A DNA stretch of 64,000 nucleotides from assembly GCF_900100765.1 (NCBI RefSeq), contig NZ_FNFO01000013.1:1-64000 (forward strand), in the 5' to 3' direction. Positions 16,413-25,569 of the stretch are shown one piece after another (position 1 is the first letter of the stretch; each line of letters begins with the position of its first letter). This DNA is from Catalinimonas alkaloidigena. Lineage in GTDB: Bacteria; Bacteroidota; Bacteroidia; Cytophagales; Flexibacteraceae. Under the pieces are notes generated by a model. That model searched no databases. It saw only the letters and a program-made list of their open reading frames with translations, and was not told where the DNA came from. Made by a program: the position numbers and the translations under genes.

Positions 16413-19346
16413 ATGCATTCCCGATTATTCCTCCTCCGCGTTACGTGTATTGCTTTACTACTCAGCACATTCGGTTGGCTGAGGTGTACCCCGATTGCCT
16501 CCGATGAGCCCGAGAATGTGCTTTCCCTGGCGGGAGCGTGGCGCTTCCGGATCGATTCGCTCGACGAAGGAATGGACCGGCAATGGTTCGCCCAAACGCT
16601 GCCCGAAACGGTACAACTGCCCGGCTCGATGCAGGAAAACGGCAAAGGCAACGACGTAACCCTGGCGACGCAGTGGACCGGCAGCATCTACGACAGCTCG
16701 TGGTACTTCAATCCGCGGATGGAAAAGTACCGCCAGCCCGACTACCTCAAGTTTCCGTTCTGGCTCACGCCCGTCAACTACTACGTGGGGCCGGCGTGGT
16801 ACCAGAAACAGGTCACCGTGCCGGACCACTGGCAGGGCCAGCACCTTACGCTCCTGCTGGAACGGGCGCACATCGGGACGCACCTCTGGGTCGACAGCAC
16901 CGACGTCGGCACGCAGAACAGCCTGGTGGCACCGCACGTCTACGACCTCACCGACTACCTGACCCCCGGAACACATACGCTAACGATCCGCGTCGACAAC
17001 CGGCAAAGCGTGATGAACGTCGGACCCGACTCGCACAGCATCACCGACCACACGCAAGGCAACTGGAACGGACTGGTCGGACGGCTGGAACTCCGGGCTC
17101 GCGCGCCCGTCTGGCTCGACAGCCTCCAGGTGTATCCGGACCTCACCCACAAAAAAGCCCGCCTGACGCTGAAAATCCGCAACGCAACCGGACAACCCGC
17201 TACGGGGACGGTCCGCGTAGTGGCCCAGAGCTTCAACGTGGCGCAGTCGCACACCCCTGATCCGGTAACGGTCGATTTCCAGACGCAGGGCGAAACCACC
17301 GACCTGACCCTCGACCTGCCGATGGGCGACAGCCTCCTGACGTGGGACGAATTCAGCCCCGCCCTGTATCGCCTGACGGCCGAATTGACCACCGACGCCG
17401 GGCAGCGCGACCAGCAGCAGACCCAGTTCGGAATGCGGGAGTTTACCACGAACGGCACGCGTTTTTACGTGAACGGCCGGGAAACCTTTCTGCGCGGTAC
17501 GGTCGAAAACGCCACCTTTCCGCTGACCGGTTACGTGCCGATGGACGTGGCGGCGTGGGAGCGGGTGTTCCGGATCTGTAAAGAATACGGTCTCAACCAC
17601 ATGCGCTACCACTCGTACTGTCCGCCCGAAGCTGCGTTTCAGGCCGCCGACCGGGTGGGCATCTACCTGCAGCCCGAAGGGCCGAGCTGGGCCAACCACG
17701 GCTCCTCGCTGGGCGACGGTCGCCCGGTCGATCTGTACATTTACGACGAAACCAACCGCATGGGGCAGTGGTACGGCAACTATGCTTCGTTCTGCATGAT
17801 GGCCTACGGCAACGAGCCGCGCGGCGGGCACCAGGCCGACTACCTCGGCGACTTTGTCGAGTACTGGGAGGCCAAAGACCCGCGCCGGAAATACACCGGA
17901 GCTTCGGTCGGGATGAGCTGGCCGCTGGTGCCGCAAAACGAGTTCATGGTGAAGTCGGGGCCGCGTGGCCTGGCGTGGGACCAACGCCCCGAAACCGAGT
18001 CGGACTACCGGGAGCGGATTCAGGATTTCGACGTGCCGTACGTGGCGCACGAGATGGGGCAGTACTGCGTCTACCCGAACTTTAAGGAGATGCGCAAGTA
18101 CACCGGCGTGTACCAACCCAACAACTTCGAGCTGTTTCAGGAAGACCTCGCCGATCACCACATGGCCGACCAGGCCGACGACTTTCTGATGGCCTCCGGC
18201 CGCTTGCAGGTGCTGTGCTACAAACACGAAATCGAAAAGTCGCTGCGGACGCCCGGTGCGGCGGGTTTCCAGCTGCTGTCGCTGAATGATTACCCCGGGC
18301 AGGGCACCGCGCTGGTGGGCATGCTCGACGTTTTCTGGGACGAGAAAGGCTACTTCGATGCGGAGCAGATGCGACAGTTTTGCAACACCACCGTCCCGCT
18401 GATCCGCGTGCCCACGTTTGTCTACCAGAACGACGAAACCCTGACCGCCGCCGTGGAAGTAGCGCATTTCGGTCCCGCCCCGCTCCGGCAGGCCCGCCCC
18501 GAATGGCGGTTGCTCGGCGTCGACGGAAGCGTGGTGGCCGGAGGGATACTCAACCAACAGGACATTCCGATCGGGAGCAATACTTCGCTGGGTACGGTCG
18601 AGTTTCCGCTTGCTTCTCTGACCGAACCTACGAAACTACATCTAGAAGTGACGCTGGCGGGCACCGCGTTCCAGAACGGCTGGGACTTCTGGGTGTACCC
18701 CGCCCAAACGGAAGCCGCCCCGGAAGGGGTGTACATCACGACGCAACTGGACGCCCGCGCCGAACAAATCCTGCAACAGGGCGGCAACGTCTTCCTGGAT
18801 GCCTCGGGAAAAATCACGAAGGGCAAAGAAGTCGTGCAGCATTTCCGGCCCGTGTTCTGGAACACCTCCTGGTTCAAGATGCGTCCGCCCCACACGCTCG
18901 GCATCCTCGTCGATGCCGACCATCCGGCCTTTGCCGCATTCCCGACCGAGGCGCACAGCGATTTGCAGTGGTGGTCGATTCTGGAGCGGCAACAGGTCAT
19001 GCACCTCGAAGACTTTCCGCCCGACTTCCGGCCGCTCGTGCAGCCCATCGACACGTGGTTCCTGAACCGGCGGCTGGCCTCTGTGCTCGAAGCGCGGGTT
19101 GGCGCGGGGAAGTTGCTGATGACCAGCAGCGACCTGACCTCTGACCTGGCCAACCGTCCGGCGGCGCGGCAACTGCGGCAGAGTCTGCTGGCCTACATGG
19201 CGAGCGAGGAGTTCTCGCCCCAAGCAACGATTCCGCTGGCCACGATCCGGGCGCTGCTGACCGAGGAGTCGCGCGAGCAGTTCGATCCGTATACCCTGCA
19301 AAGCCCCGACGAACTGCAACCGAATCTGCACAAACCCACCAATTAA
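16413..19346 (+). CDS. Glycoside hydrolase family 2, secreted
   Basis: 977 residues with an N-terminal hydrophobic signal. A jelly-roll sugar-binding domain (about 40-225) is followed by an immunoglobulin-like domain (about 225-340) and a TIM barrel (about 345-620). The acid/base is probably Glu468 in M-A-Y-G-N-E-P and the nucleophile Glu547 in V-A-H-E-M-G-Q-Y, 79 residues apart as expected for GH2. GH2 members are beta-galactosidases, beta-mannosidases, beta-glucuronidases and pectin-side-chain enzymes. The sequence does not distinguish between these. The first of the enzyme block, it is followed after one base by the GH115 gene, a tight operon. Confidence 0.87.
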   Translation: MHSRLFLLRVTCIALLLSTFGWLRCTPIASDEPENVLSLAGAWRFRIDSLDEGMDRQWFAQTLPETVQLPGSMQENGKGNDVTLATQWTGSIYDSSWYFNPRMEKYRQPDYLKFPFWLTPVNYYVGPAWYQKQVTVPDHWQGQHLTLLLERAHIGTHLWVDSTDVGTQNSLVAPHVYDLTDYLTPGTHTLTIRVDNRQSVMNVGPDSHSITDHTQGNWNGLVGRLELRARAPVWLDSLQVYPDLTHKKARLTLKIRNATGQPATGTVRVVAQSFNVAQSHTPDPVTVDFQTQGETTDLTLDLPMGDSLLTWDEFSPALYRLTAELTTDAGQRDQQQTQFGMREFTTNGTRFYVNGRETFLRGTVENATFPLTGYVPMDVAAWERVFRICKEYGLNHMRYHSYCPPEAAFQAADRVGIYLQPEGPSWANHGSSLGDGRPVDLYIYDETNRMGQWYGNYASFCMMAYGNEPRGGHQADYLGDFVEYWEAKDPRRKYTGASVGMSWPLVPQNEFMVKSGPRGLAWDQRPETESDYRERIQDFDVPYVAHEMGQYCVYPNFKEMRKYTGVYQPNNFELFQEDLADHHMADQADDFLMASGRLQVLCYKHEIEKSLRTPGAAGFQLLSLNDYPGQGTALVGMLDVFWDEKGYFDAEQMRQFCNTTVPLIRVPTFVYQNDETLTAAVEVAHFGPAPLRQARPEWRLLGVDGSVVAGGILNQQDIPIGSNTSLGTVEFPLASLTEPTKLHLEVTLAGTAFQNGWDFWVYPAQTEAAPEGVYITTQLDARAEQILQQGGNVFLDASGKITKGKEVVQHFRPVFWNTSWFKMRPPHTLGILVDADHPAFAAFPTEAHSDLQWWSILERQQVMHLEDFPPDFRPLVQPIDTWFLNRRLASVLEARVGAGKLLMTSSDLTSDLANRPAARQLRQSLLAYMASEEFSPQATIPLATIRALLTEESREQFDPYTLQSPDELQPNLHKPTN

Positions 19347-19347
19347 G

Positions 19348-22300
19348 ATGATGGATGCGCGCTGCCCGCGTGAGGCGACGGGCCAACAGAAGAACGTCTC
19401 CCCGGGGAAGACGAACGGCGTGCGCAGGCAACTCTTCGGCTGGATGGGCGGGCTGCTCCTGATGGGGAGCCACGGACTCCATGCCCAAACGCCCCCGGAA
19501 GCACCCCTGCAGAGCACGTCTACCTTTACGGAAGCCGTTTTCCCGCTGGTCCACCGGTCGCAGGCCAGTCCGGTGTGGTGGGATGCGCAGGACGCCCCCG
19601 TCGTCGGGATTGCCGCACATGCCCTCGCCGACGACATCACGCGCCTCACCGGCCAGACGCCCGCCTTCGACAGCGTCGGCCGTGGCACGACCGACGCTCG
19701 CTTTCCGGTCATTGTCGGAACCCTGGGATCGTCTGCACTCATCAACCGACTTGTTGATCACCAGAAGCTCAACCTCACCCGAATCGCAGGACAATGGGAA
19801 AGTTACGTGCTGGCGGTGGTGCAGGAACCGATGGCCGGGGTCGAGAAAGCGCTGGTGATTGCCGGTAGCGACCCCAGGGGCACGGCCTTTGGCGTATTTG
19901 AAGTGAGTCGGCGGCTGGGCGTTTCTCCCTGGTACTGGTGGGCCGACGTCACCCCCCGGCCGCAGACGAACCTTTACCTGACTCCGGGGACGCTCACACA
20001 GGGACCTCCGTCTGTGAAATACCGGGGCATTTTTCTAAACGACGAAGACTGGGGACTACAGCCCTGGGCGGCGCAGACGTACGAGCCGGAGACCGGTGAC
20101 ATCGGTCCCAAGACCTACGCCCGGATGTTCGAACTCCTGCTCCGGTTGAAAGCCAACTTCCTCTGGCCCGCCATGCACCCGAGCACCCGCGCATTTTTTC
20201 ATTACCCGGGCAATCCGCAAACCGCCGCTGCCTACGCCATCGTGGTGGGTACTTCGCACGCCGAGCCGATGCTACGCAACAACGTTGACGAGTGGGAGGA
20301 AGCCACGCGGGGACCGTTCGATTACGTGCGTAACCCCCAGGCCGTTCACGACTACTGGGAGGCACGGGTGCGGGAAGCAAGTGGTCAGGAAGCGGTCTAT
20401 ACAGTGGGGATGCGGGGCGTCCACGACAGTGGGATGCAGGGCGTACACAATGCTTCGGAGGCGGCGGCGTTGCTGGAAACCATCATCGCCGATCAGCGGG
20501 CCATGCTGCAGACGCACGTGGATTCGAACCTACAACAAGTGCCACAAGCCTTTACCCCGTACAAAGAGGTGCTGGACATCTACGACCAGGGACTGTCGGT
20601 GCCGGAGGACATTACGCTGGTCTGGCCGGACGACAATTACGGCTACATCCATCGGTTGAGCGACCCGGACGAACGCACCCGCTCCGGGGGTTCCGGCGTC
20701 TACTACCATGCGTCTTACTGGGGGCGGCCCCACGATTACCTCTGGCTGAGTTCGACCCATCCGGCCCTGATCCGGGAGGAAATGACCAAGGCCTACACGT
20801 TGGGTGCGGAGCGGATCTGGGTGCTGAACGTGGGCGACCTTAAACCGCTGGAATACACCATAAGTTTGTTTCTGGACATGGCCTACGAGGTCCGGCCTTT
20901 CCTGGAAAAGACCGACATGAAGGGGCATCTGGAAGCGTGGGCGACGGAATTGTTCGGCACGGAACAGGGGCCTCCGGTGGCGAACGCACTGTGGGACTAT
21001 TACGATCTGGCGTTTGAGCGCCGACCGGAATTTATGGGGTGGAGCCGTACCGAGCCTACCACCGCAACGCAACTCACCGCGTACAACCATTTCCGCTACG
21101 GCGACGAAGCCCAGCGGCGGCTGGATCGGTACGATGCGCTCGTGCAGCGCGTAACACGTCTGCGTGCAGCAACACCGCCCGACCGGAAAGACGCGTTTTA
21201 CGAGCTGGTCTACTATCCGGTGGTGTGCGCGGCGCTGATGAACCAGAAGTTTCTGTACCGCGACAAGGCCCATTGGTACGCCCGGCAGCACCGCCTGAGC
21301 GCGCACAACTACGCCCAACGGTCGCAGCGGGCGTATGAGGCCATCGTGCGGGAGACAGCGTACTACAATCACGAGCTGGCTGGGGGCAAGTGGCGCGGCA
21401 TGATGTCGATGGAACCGCGGAAACTGCCCGTGTACCAGGCGCCGGTGTTGCCGGAACTCGTGCCGGAGCACGGGGGACGCTGGGCGGTAGTGCCGGAAGG
21501 CGATTCTGTCCAAAGTGCGACAGACCTGTCGCTTCCGACGTTTACCCCCTGGGGACAGCACGCCTACTTCGTGGACCTGTTTCTGACCCACAAGTCGACC
21601 GTAGCCTGGAAGGCCTCTGCCTCCGCGGCATGGCTACAGCTTTCGGAACGGAAAGGCGTCCTAACGAGCGACTCGGGGCGCACCGAGACAAGGCTCTGGG
21701 TCAGTGTCGACTGGAATAGCGTACGCGCCGATACGGTGACTGGTACGCTGCTGTTGAAAGGGAAGAACAAGCGGGTGCGGGTGGCGGTCCGTGCCTGTCG
21801 TCCACGTCTTCCCGCGGGCTACGAAGGCTTTGTGGAGAGCAACGGCTACGTCTCGCTGTTTGCTGAGCATTTCCAGCGCAGTTCCTCCACGCAAACCTGG
21901 CAGCGACTCGACGGGCTGGGGCACACCGGAGCGTCCGTACAGGCCCTGCCGCTGACCGCCTCCGCTCCTGCCGAGGTGACCGAGGCGGACTGGCTGGCGT
22001 ACGACTTTTACACGTTTACCGCCGCGGCGCCCGACTTTCACTTCTACACCCTGCCTACCCATCCGGTCACGCACGACGACAGCCTGCGGTTTGGCGTCTC
22101 CATCGACGACGGTCCCGTCCAGGTGGTCAATTTTCAGACCTTCGGGCGTAGCGAGACCTGGAAAGAAAACGTTCTCCGCAACAGTGCGGTGAGTAACATG
22201 AAGGGCCCTCCATTAGCCCCGGGGCCGCACACGCTGAAAATCTACCGGATCGATCCCGGCGTCATCCTGGACAGGATGGTCATCGACCTGCGCAAGGTTC

Positions 22301-22371
22301 CTCCGGCGTATTCGCCCGTTCCCGAAACCAGCTTGCGGGCTGAAGGTGATGCTTCCGGTTTGCGCAAGTAA
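19348..22371 (+). CDS. Glycoside hydrolase family 115 alpha-glucuronidase, secreted
   Basis: GH115 enzymes remove (4-O-methyl-)glucuronic acid from xylan or arabinogalactan side chains. Family segments seen include S-P-W-Y-W-W-A-D-V, K-Y-R-G-I-F-L-N-D-E-D-W-G, L-K-A-N-F-L-W-P-A-M-H, G-T-S-H-A-E-P-M-L-R-N and W-P-D-D-N-Y-G-Y-I. The C-terminal portion (about 700-1000) is beta-rich and fits the accessory domain of the family. ATG at 19348 is one base after the GH2 stop. A GTG at 19420 would give a more typical signal peptide (M-R-R-Q-L-F-G-W-M-G-G) and is a good alternative start. Confidence 0.9.
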   Translation: MMDARCPREATGQQKNVSPGKTNGVRRQLFGWMGGLLLMGSHGLHAQTPPEAPLQSTSTFTEAVFPLVHRSQASPVWWDAQDAPVVGIAAHALADDITRLTGQTPAFDSVGRGTTDARFPVIVGTLGSSALINRLVDHQKLNLTRIAGQWESYVLAVVQEPMAGVEKALVIAGSDPRGTAFGVFEVSRRLGVSPWYWWADVTPRPQTNLYLTPGTLTQGPPSVKYRGIFLNDEDWGLQPWAAQTYEPETGDIGPKTYARMFELLLRLKANFLWPAMHPSTRAFFHYPGNPQTAAAYAIVVGTSHAEPMLRNNVDEWEEATRGPFDYVRNPQAVHDYWEARVREASGQEAVYTVGMRGVHDSGMQGVHNASEAAALLETIIADQRAMLQTHVDSNLQQVPQAFTPYKEVLDIYDQGLSVPEDITLVWPDDNYGYIHRLSDPDERTRSGGSGVYYHASYWGRPHDYLWLSSTHPALIREEMTKAYTLGAERIWVLNVGDLKPLEYTISLFLDMAYEVRPFLEKTDMKGHLEAWATELFGTEQGPPVANALWDYYDLAFERRPEFMGWSRTEPTTATQLTAYNHFRYGDEAQRRLDRYDALVQRVTRLRAATPPDRKDAFYELVYYPVVCAALMNQKFLYRDKAHWYARQHRLSAHNYAQRSQRAYEAIVRETAYYNHELAGGKWRGMMSMEPRKLPVYQAPVLPELVPEHGGRWAVVPEGDSVQSATDLSLPTFTPWGQHAYFVDLFLTHKSTVAWKASASAAWLQLSERKGVLTSDSGRTETRLWVSVDWNSVRADTVTGTLLLKGKNKRVRVAVRACRPRLPAGYEGFVESNGYVSLFAEHFQRSSSTQTWQRLDGLGHTGASVQALPLTASAPAEVTEADWLAYDFYTFTAAAPDFHFYTLPTHPVTHDDSLRFGVSIDDGPVQVVNFQTFGRSETWKENVLRNSAVSNMKGPPLAPGPHTLKIYRIDPGVILDRMVIDLRKVPPAYSPVPETSLRAEGDASGLRK

Positions 22372-22410
22372 GTACCATGATTAGCTATGTAGGCAGTTGA
22401 GCCAAAAAAG

Positions 22411-23790
22411 ATGAAGATTGTGAGAATAACCAAAATCGTGTTGTCCCTGCTGATGCTTGTGAGCGGGGTGGCCTGTCAGAAGGAAAAAGGCAAGCTTACC
22501 GTTGCGGCATTACACGTAGAAGCCCCGTTTGCGATGCCAGCGATCCAAGTGCCCGATTTTTCCCGTTGTGAAACGTTGCGGATTACGGACTACGGCGCAA
22601 CGCCGGGCGATCAGCAGAAAACCTCCCGGGCGATTGCCCAGGCCATTGAAGCGGCGCACCAGCGGGGTGGGGGAACGGTGGTGGTGCCGGCTGGCGAGTG
22701 GCCCACGGGCGCAATTCACCTGAAAAGTCACGTGAACCTGCACCTGGAAAAGGATGCCGTGCTGCGCTTTTCCGACCAGCCCGCTGACTACCTGCCGCCC
22801 GTCATGACGACCTGGGAAGGCATGGAGTGCTACAACTACTCTCCGCTGATTTACGCGTTCGAGTGCCAGAACGTCGCCATCACCGGGGAGGGGGAACTCA
22901 ACGCCAAAATGGACGTGTGGGAGCGGTGGTTTGCCCGTCCGCCCGCGCATATGGCGGAACTGAAACGCCTCTACTACCTGTCCGCGGAAGACCGCCCGGT
23001 GGAAGAGCGGCAGATGGTGAACGACAGCGCCCATTTTCGTCCCCACTTTCTGCAGTTCAACCGGTGCGAAAATGTGCTGCTGGAAGGCGTCACCATCACC
23101 AACAGTCCTTTCTGGACCATCCATCCCTACCTGTGTACGAACGTGGTGATCCGCAACGTGCGGGTCTTCGCCCACGGCCATAACAACGACGGCGTGGACC
23201 CGGAGATGAGCCAACAGGTGCTGATCGAAGATTGCGTATTCGACCAGGGCGACGACGCCATCGCCATCAAATCGGGCCGGAACCAGGACGCCTGGCGTCT
23301 GAATACCCCCACCAAAAACGTGATCGTCCGGAACTGTTTGGTGAAAAACGGGCACCAACTGGTGGCCCTGGGCAGTGAATTGTCCGGCGGCATCGAAAAC
23401 GTACTGGTCGACAGCTGTCGCGTCCTCGACGGAGCCAAGCTCAACCACCTCCTGTTCATCAAAACCAACGAACGCCGGGGCGGCTACGTCAAAAACATCC
23501 ACGTACGGAACGTCACGGCCGGTAAAATCGACCAGGGCATCCTGGGCATCGAAACGGACGTGCTTTACCAGTGGCGCGACCTGGTGCCGACCCTGGAGCG
23601 GCGGCTCACCCCGATCAGCGAAGTCTACCTGACGAACGTGAAGGCGGCCGACGTGCAGTTCATTTCCCGCATGCAGGGGCAAGCGGAGCTGCCGATCGAT
23701 CGCATCCGGCTGGACCACGTCACCGCCGACACGCTCCGGAAAGAAGCCCACCTGCACGAAAACGTGACTAACTTTCACACGCAGAACTAA
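22411..23790 (+). CDS. Glycoside hydrolase family 28 (polygalacturonase-type), lipoprotein
   Basis: 459 residues with a signal ending at V-S-G-V-A-C, a likely lipobox. This is a right-handed parallel beta-helix. The GH28 catalytic set is present: Asp260 in H-N-N-D-G-V-D, Asp281 and Asp282 in Q-G-D-D-A-I-A-I-K-S-G, and His in N-G-H-Q-L-V-A-L-G-S-E. GH28 enzymes hydrolyse galacturonan or rhamnogalacturonan by inversion. The N-I-T-D-Y-G-A-type start (R-I-T-D-Y-G-A-T-P-G-D) is typical of bacterial exo-acting forms. The second GH28 gene starts 10 bases after the stop. Confidence 0.92.
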   Translation: MKIVRITKIVLSLLMLVSGVACQKEKGKLTVAALHVEAPFAMPAIQVPDFSRCETLRITDYGATPGDQQKTSRAIAQAIEAAHQRGGGTVVVPAGEWPTGAIHLKSHVNLHLEKDAVLRFSDQPADYLPPVMTTWEGMECYNYSPLIYAFECQNVAITGEGELNAKMDVWERWFARPPAHMAELKRLYYLSAEDRPVEERQMVNDSAHFRPHFLQFNRCENVLLEGVTITNSPFWTIHPYLCTNVVIRNVRVFAHGHNNDGVDPEMSQQVLIEDCVFDQGDDAIAIKSGRNQDAWRLNTPTKNVIVRNCLVKNGHQLVALGSELSGGIENVLVDSCRVLDGAKLNHLLFIKTNERRGGYVKNIHVRNVTAGKIDQGILGIETDVLYQWRDLVPTLERRLTPISEVYLTNVKAADVQFISRMQGQAELPIDRIRLDHVTADTLRKEAHLHENVTNFHTQN

Positions 23791-23800
23791 GCCCTCCGCT

Positions 23801-25273
23801 ATGGATTTACGGACACCACCTCTCTTTTTTCTCCTGCTTTGGTTTGGACTTTCGCAGTGCACCACAAAGACGGCTTCGGACCAGGCAGCCGCACCCGATA
23901 GCACTGTCGCCTTTACCCAGTCCTTGCGGCCCGCCTGGGCAGATTCGGTGGGGGCCACCGCCTTCCCCGAAGGCACGGCGGAGTTCTCGGTGAACGACTA
24001 CGGCGCCCGGGCCGACGGAACAACGCTGACGACCGAAGCCATCCAACGCGCCATCGACGCCTGCGCCGAACAGGGGGGCGGGCTGGTGACGTTTCGGCCG
24101 GGGCAGTACCTGACCGGTTCGCTCTTTCTGAAACAAGGCGTTCATCTGCGGCTCGACCGGGGCGTTACGTTGCTCGGCAGCCAGAACATTGCAGATTACC
24201 CCGAGATCGACACGCGGGTGGCTGGGCTGGAAATGCGCTGGCCCGCCGCGCTTCTCAACGTCCTTGACCAGACCCATGTCGCCATTACCGGCGACGGGAC
24301 CGTGCACGCCCAGGGCAAGCCGTTCTGGGACTACTACTGGAACTTGCGGCGGGAATACGAGGCGAAGGGGCTCCGCTGGATCGTCGACTACGACGCGAAG
24401 CGGCCGCGTACGCTGCTGGTGTCCAACGCCTCGGACGTGACGTTGCGCGGGCTGACCCTCCAACAGGCGGGCTTCTGGACGGTCCATGTTCTCTATTCCG
24501 ACCACGTGACGGTCGACGGGCTGGTGATTCGCAACAACGTCGACGGCCACGGCCCCAGCACCGACGGCATCGACATCGATTCGTCCCGGTGGATTCTGGT
24601 CGAAAACTGCGACATCGACTGCAACGACGACAACTTCTGCCTGAAGGCGGGCCGCGACTGGGACGGACTCCGCGTCAATCGCCCGACCGAGTACGTGGTC
24701 ATCCGTTACTGCCTGTCGCGAAAGGGGGGCGGGTTGATCACCTTCGGCAGCGAAACGTCGGGGGGCATCCGGCACGTGCTGGCCCACGATCTGCAAGCCA
24801 AGGGGACCGGCATCGGCCTGCGGTTCAAGTCGGCGATGACGCGGGGTGGCACCGTCGAAGACGTTCACTTGCAACGCATTACGATGGATAGCGTCGGGAC
24901 TGTATTGGAAGCAACCGTCAACTGGAATCCGTCCTACAGCTACTCCACGTTGCCCGAGGGCTACACCTACGAAACCCTGCCGCCCCACTGGAAGGCCATG
25001 CTGACGCCCGTCGAGCCTGCCGAGCGCGGCATTCCGCAGTTTCGGGACGTGTTTGTGTCGGACGTAGAAGCCTCGTACGCCGACAAGGCCCTGGTCGCCA
25101 TCGGCGCTGAAGCCACCCGGCTGGAAAACTTCCACCTGTGGAACCTGAACATCCGCGCCGAAGAGGCCGGTACGATCGACTATGCCACCGGATGGACCTT
25201 TCGGAACGTTGCCATTCGTACCGAGGAGGGCGACTCGCTCGTCGTCGACCACAGCGAAGCCATGGCGTGGTAA
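23801..25273 (+). CDS. Glycoside hydrolase family 28, second copy, lipoprotein
   Basis: 490 residues with a hydrophobic signal and a Cys after L-S-Q, a plausible Bacteroidota lipobox. The beta-helix start V-N-D-Y-G-A-R-A-D-G-T is followed by catalytic-region Asp255 in S-T-D-G-I-D and Asp276/Asp277 in C-N-D-D-N-F-C-L-K-A-G. The R-F-K-S motif that matches R-I-K is present. The usual G-H-G histidine is replaced: the aligned segment reads K-G-G-G-L-I-T-F-G-S-E. It may be an enzyme with altered mechanism or specificity (rhamnogalacturonan- or xylogalacturonan-active forms vary here), or have low activity. It is the last gene of the tight enzyme operon. Confidence 0.88.
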   Translation: MDLRTPPLFFLLLWFGLSQCTTKTASDQAAAPDSTVAFTQSLRPAWADSVGATAFPEGTAEFSVNDYGARADGTTLTTEAIQRAIDACAEQGGGLVTFRPGQYLTGSLFLKQGVHLRLDRGVTLLGSQNIADYPEIDTRVAGLEMRWPAALLNVLDQTHVAITGDGTVHAQGKPFWDYYWNLRREYEAKGLRWIVDYDAKRPRTLLVSNASDVTLRGLTLQQAGFWTVHVLYSDHVTVDGLVIRNNVDGHGPSTDGIDIDSSRWILVENCDIDCNDDNFCLKAGRDWDGLRVNRPTEYVVIRYCLSRKGGGLITFGSETSGGIRHVLAHDLQAKGTGIGLRFKSAMTRGGTVEDVHLQRITMDSVGTVLEATVNWNPSYSYSTLPEGYTYETLPPHWKAMLTPVEPAERGIPQFRDVFVSDVEASYADKALVAIGAEATRLENFHLWNLNIRAEEAGTIDYATGWTFRNVAIRTEEGDSLVVDHSEAMAW

Positions 25274-25569
25274 GCGCTTCGCAGACAGGCACTTTTCGCA
25301 GCGAAGGCAGGTGGCACCGCTTCTCAAAACGAAGCCGAGGGATGATCGTATGCTTACGTTTAAGGAAAATATAATCCTGTTAAAAGCATTTTCGTGTAGG
25401 TTGAAAGGATTTAGGAGGTAGGGTGTCGGGGAGTTTCTTACCTTAAGAAGACTTCCGGATTCGGGGTGGCCGACGCCGTCGTGTTCGTCTGAACCCAGCG
25501 CGCCGACCGCCCTCACGCCTTTGGTATTTTCGTTTGCTTCGCGCAATTCCCTTACTATTCCTCATACCT

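Noticed and set aside
16980-18557. 525-residue antisense ORF opposite GH2
   Set aside because: Shadow of the GH2 catalytic barrel.
22510-23976. 488-residue antisense ORF opposite the first GH28
   Set aside because: Shadow; the plus strand carries a catalytic GH28 with a signal peptide.
23801-25273. Frameshift or pseudogene for the second GH28
   Set aside because: The frame is intact over 490 codons with most catalytic-region residues, so a missing histidine alone is not enough to call it broken.
23807-25546. 579-residue antisense ORF opposite the second GH28
   Set aside because: Shadow; no recognisable domain and no neighbour that would fit.
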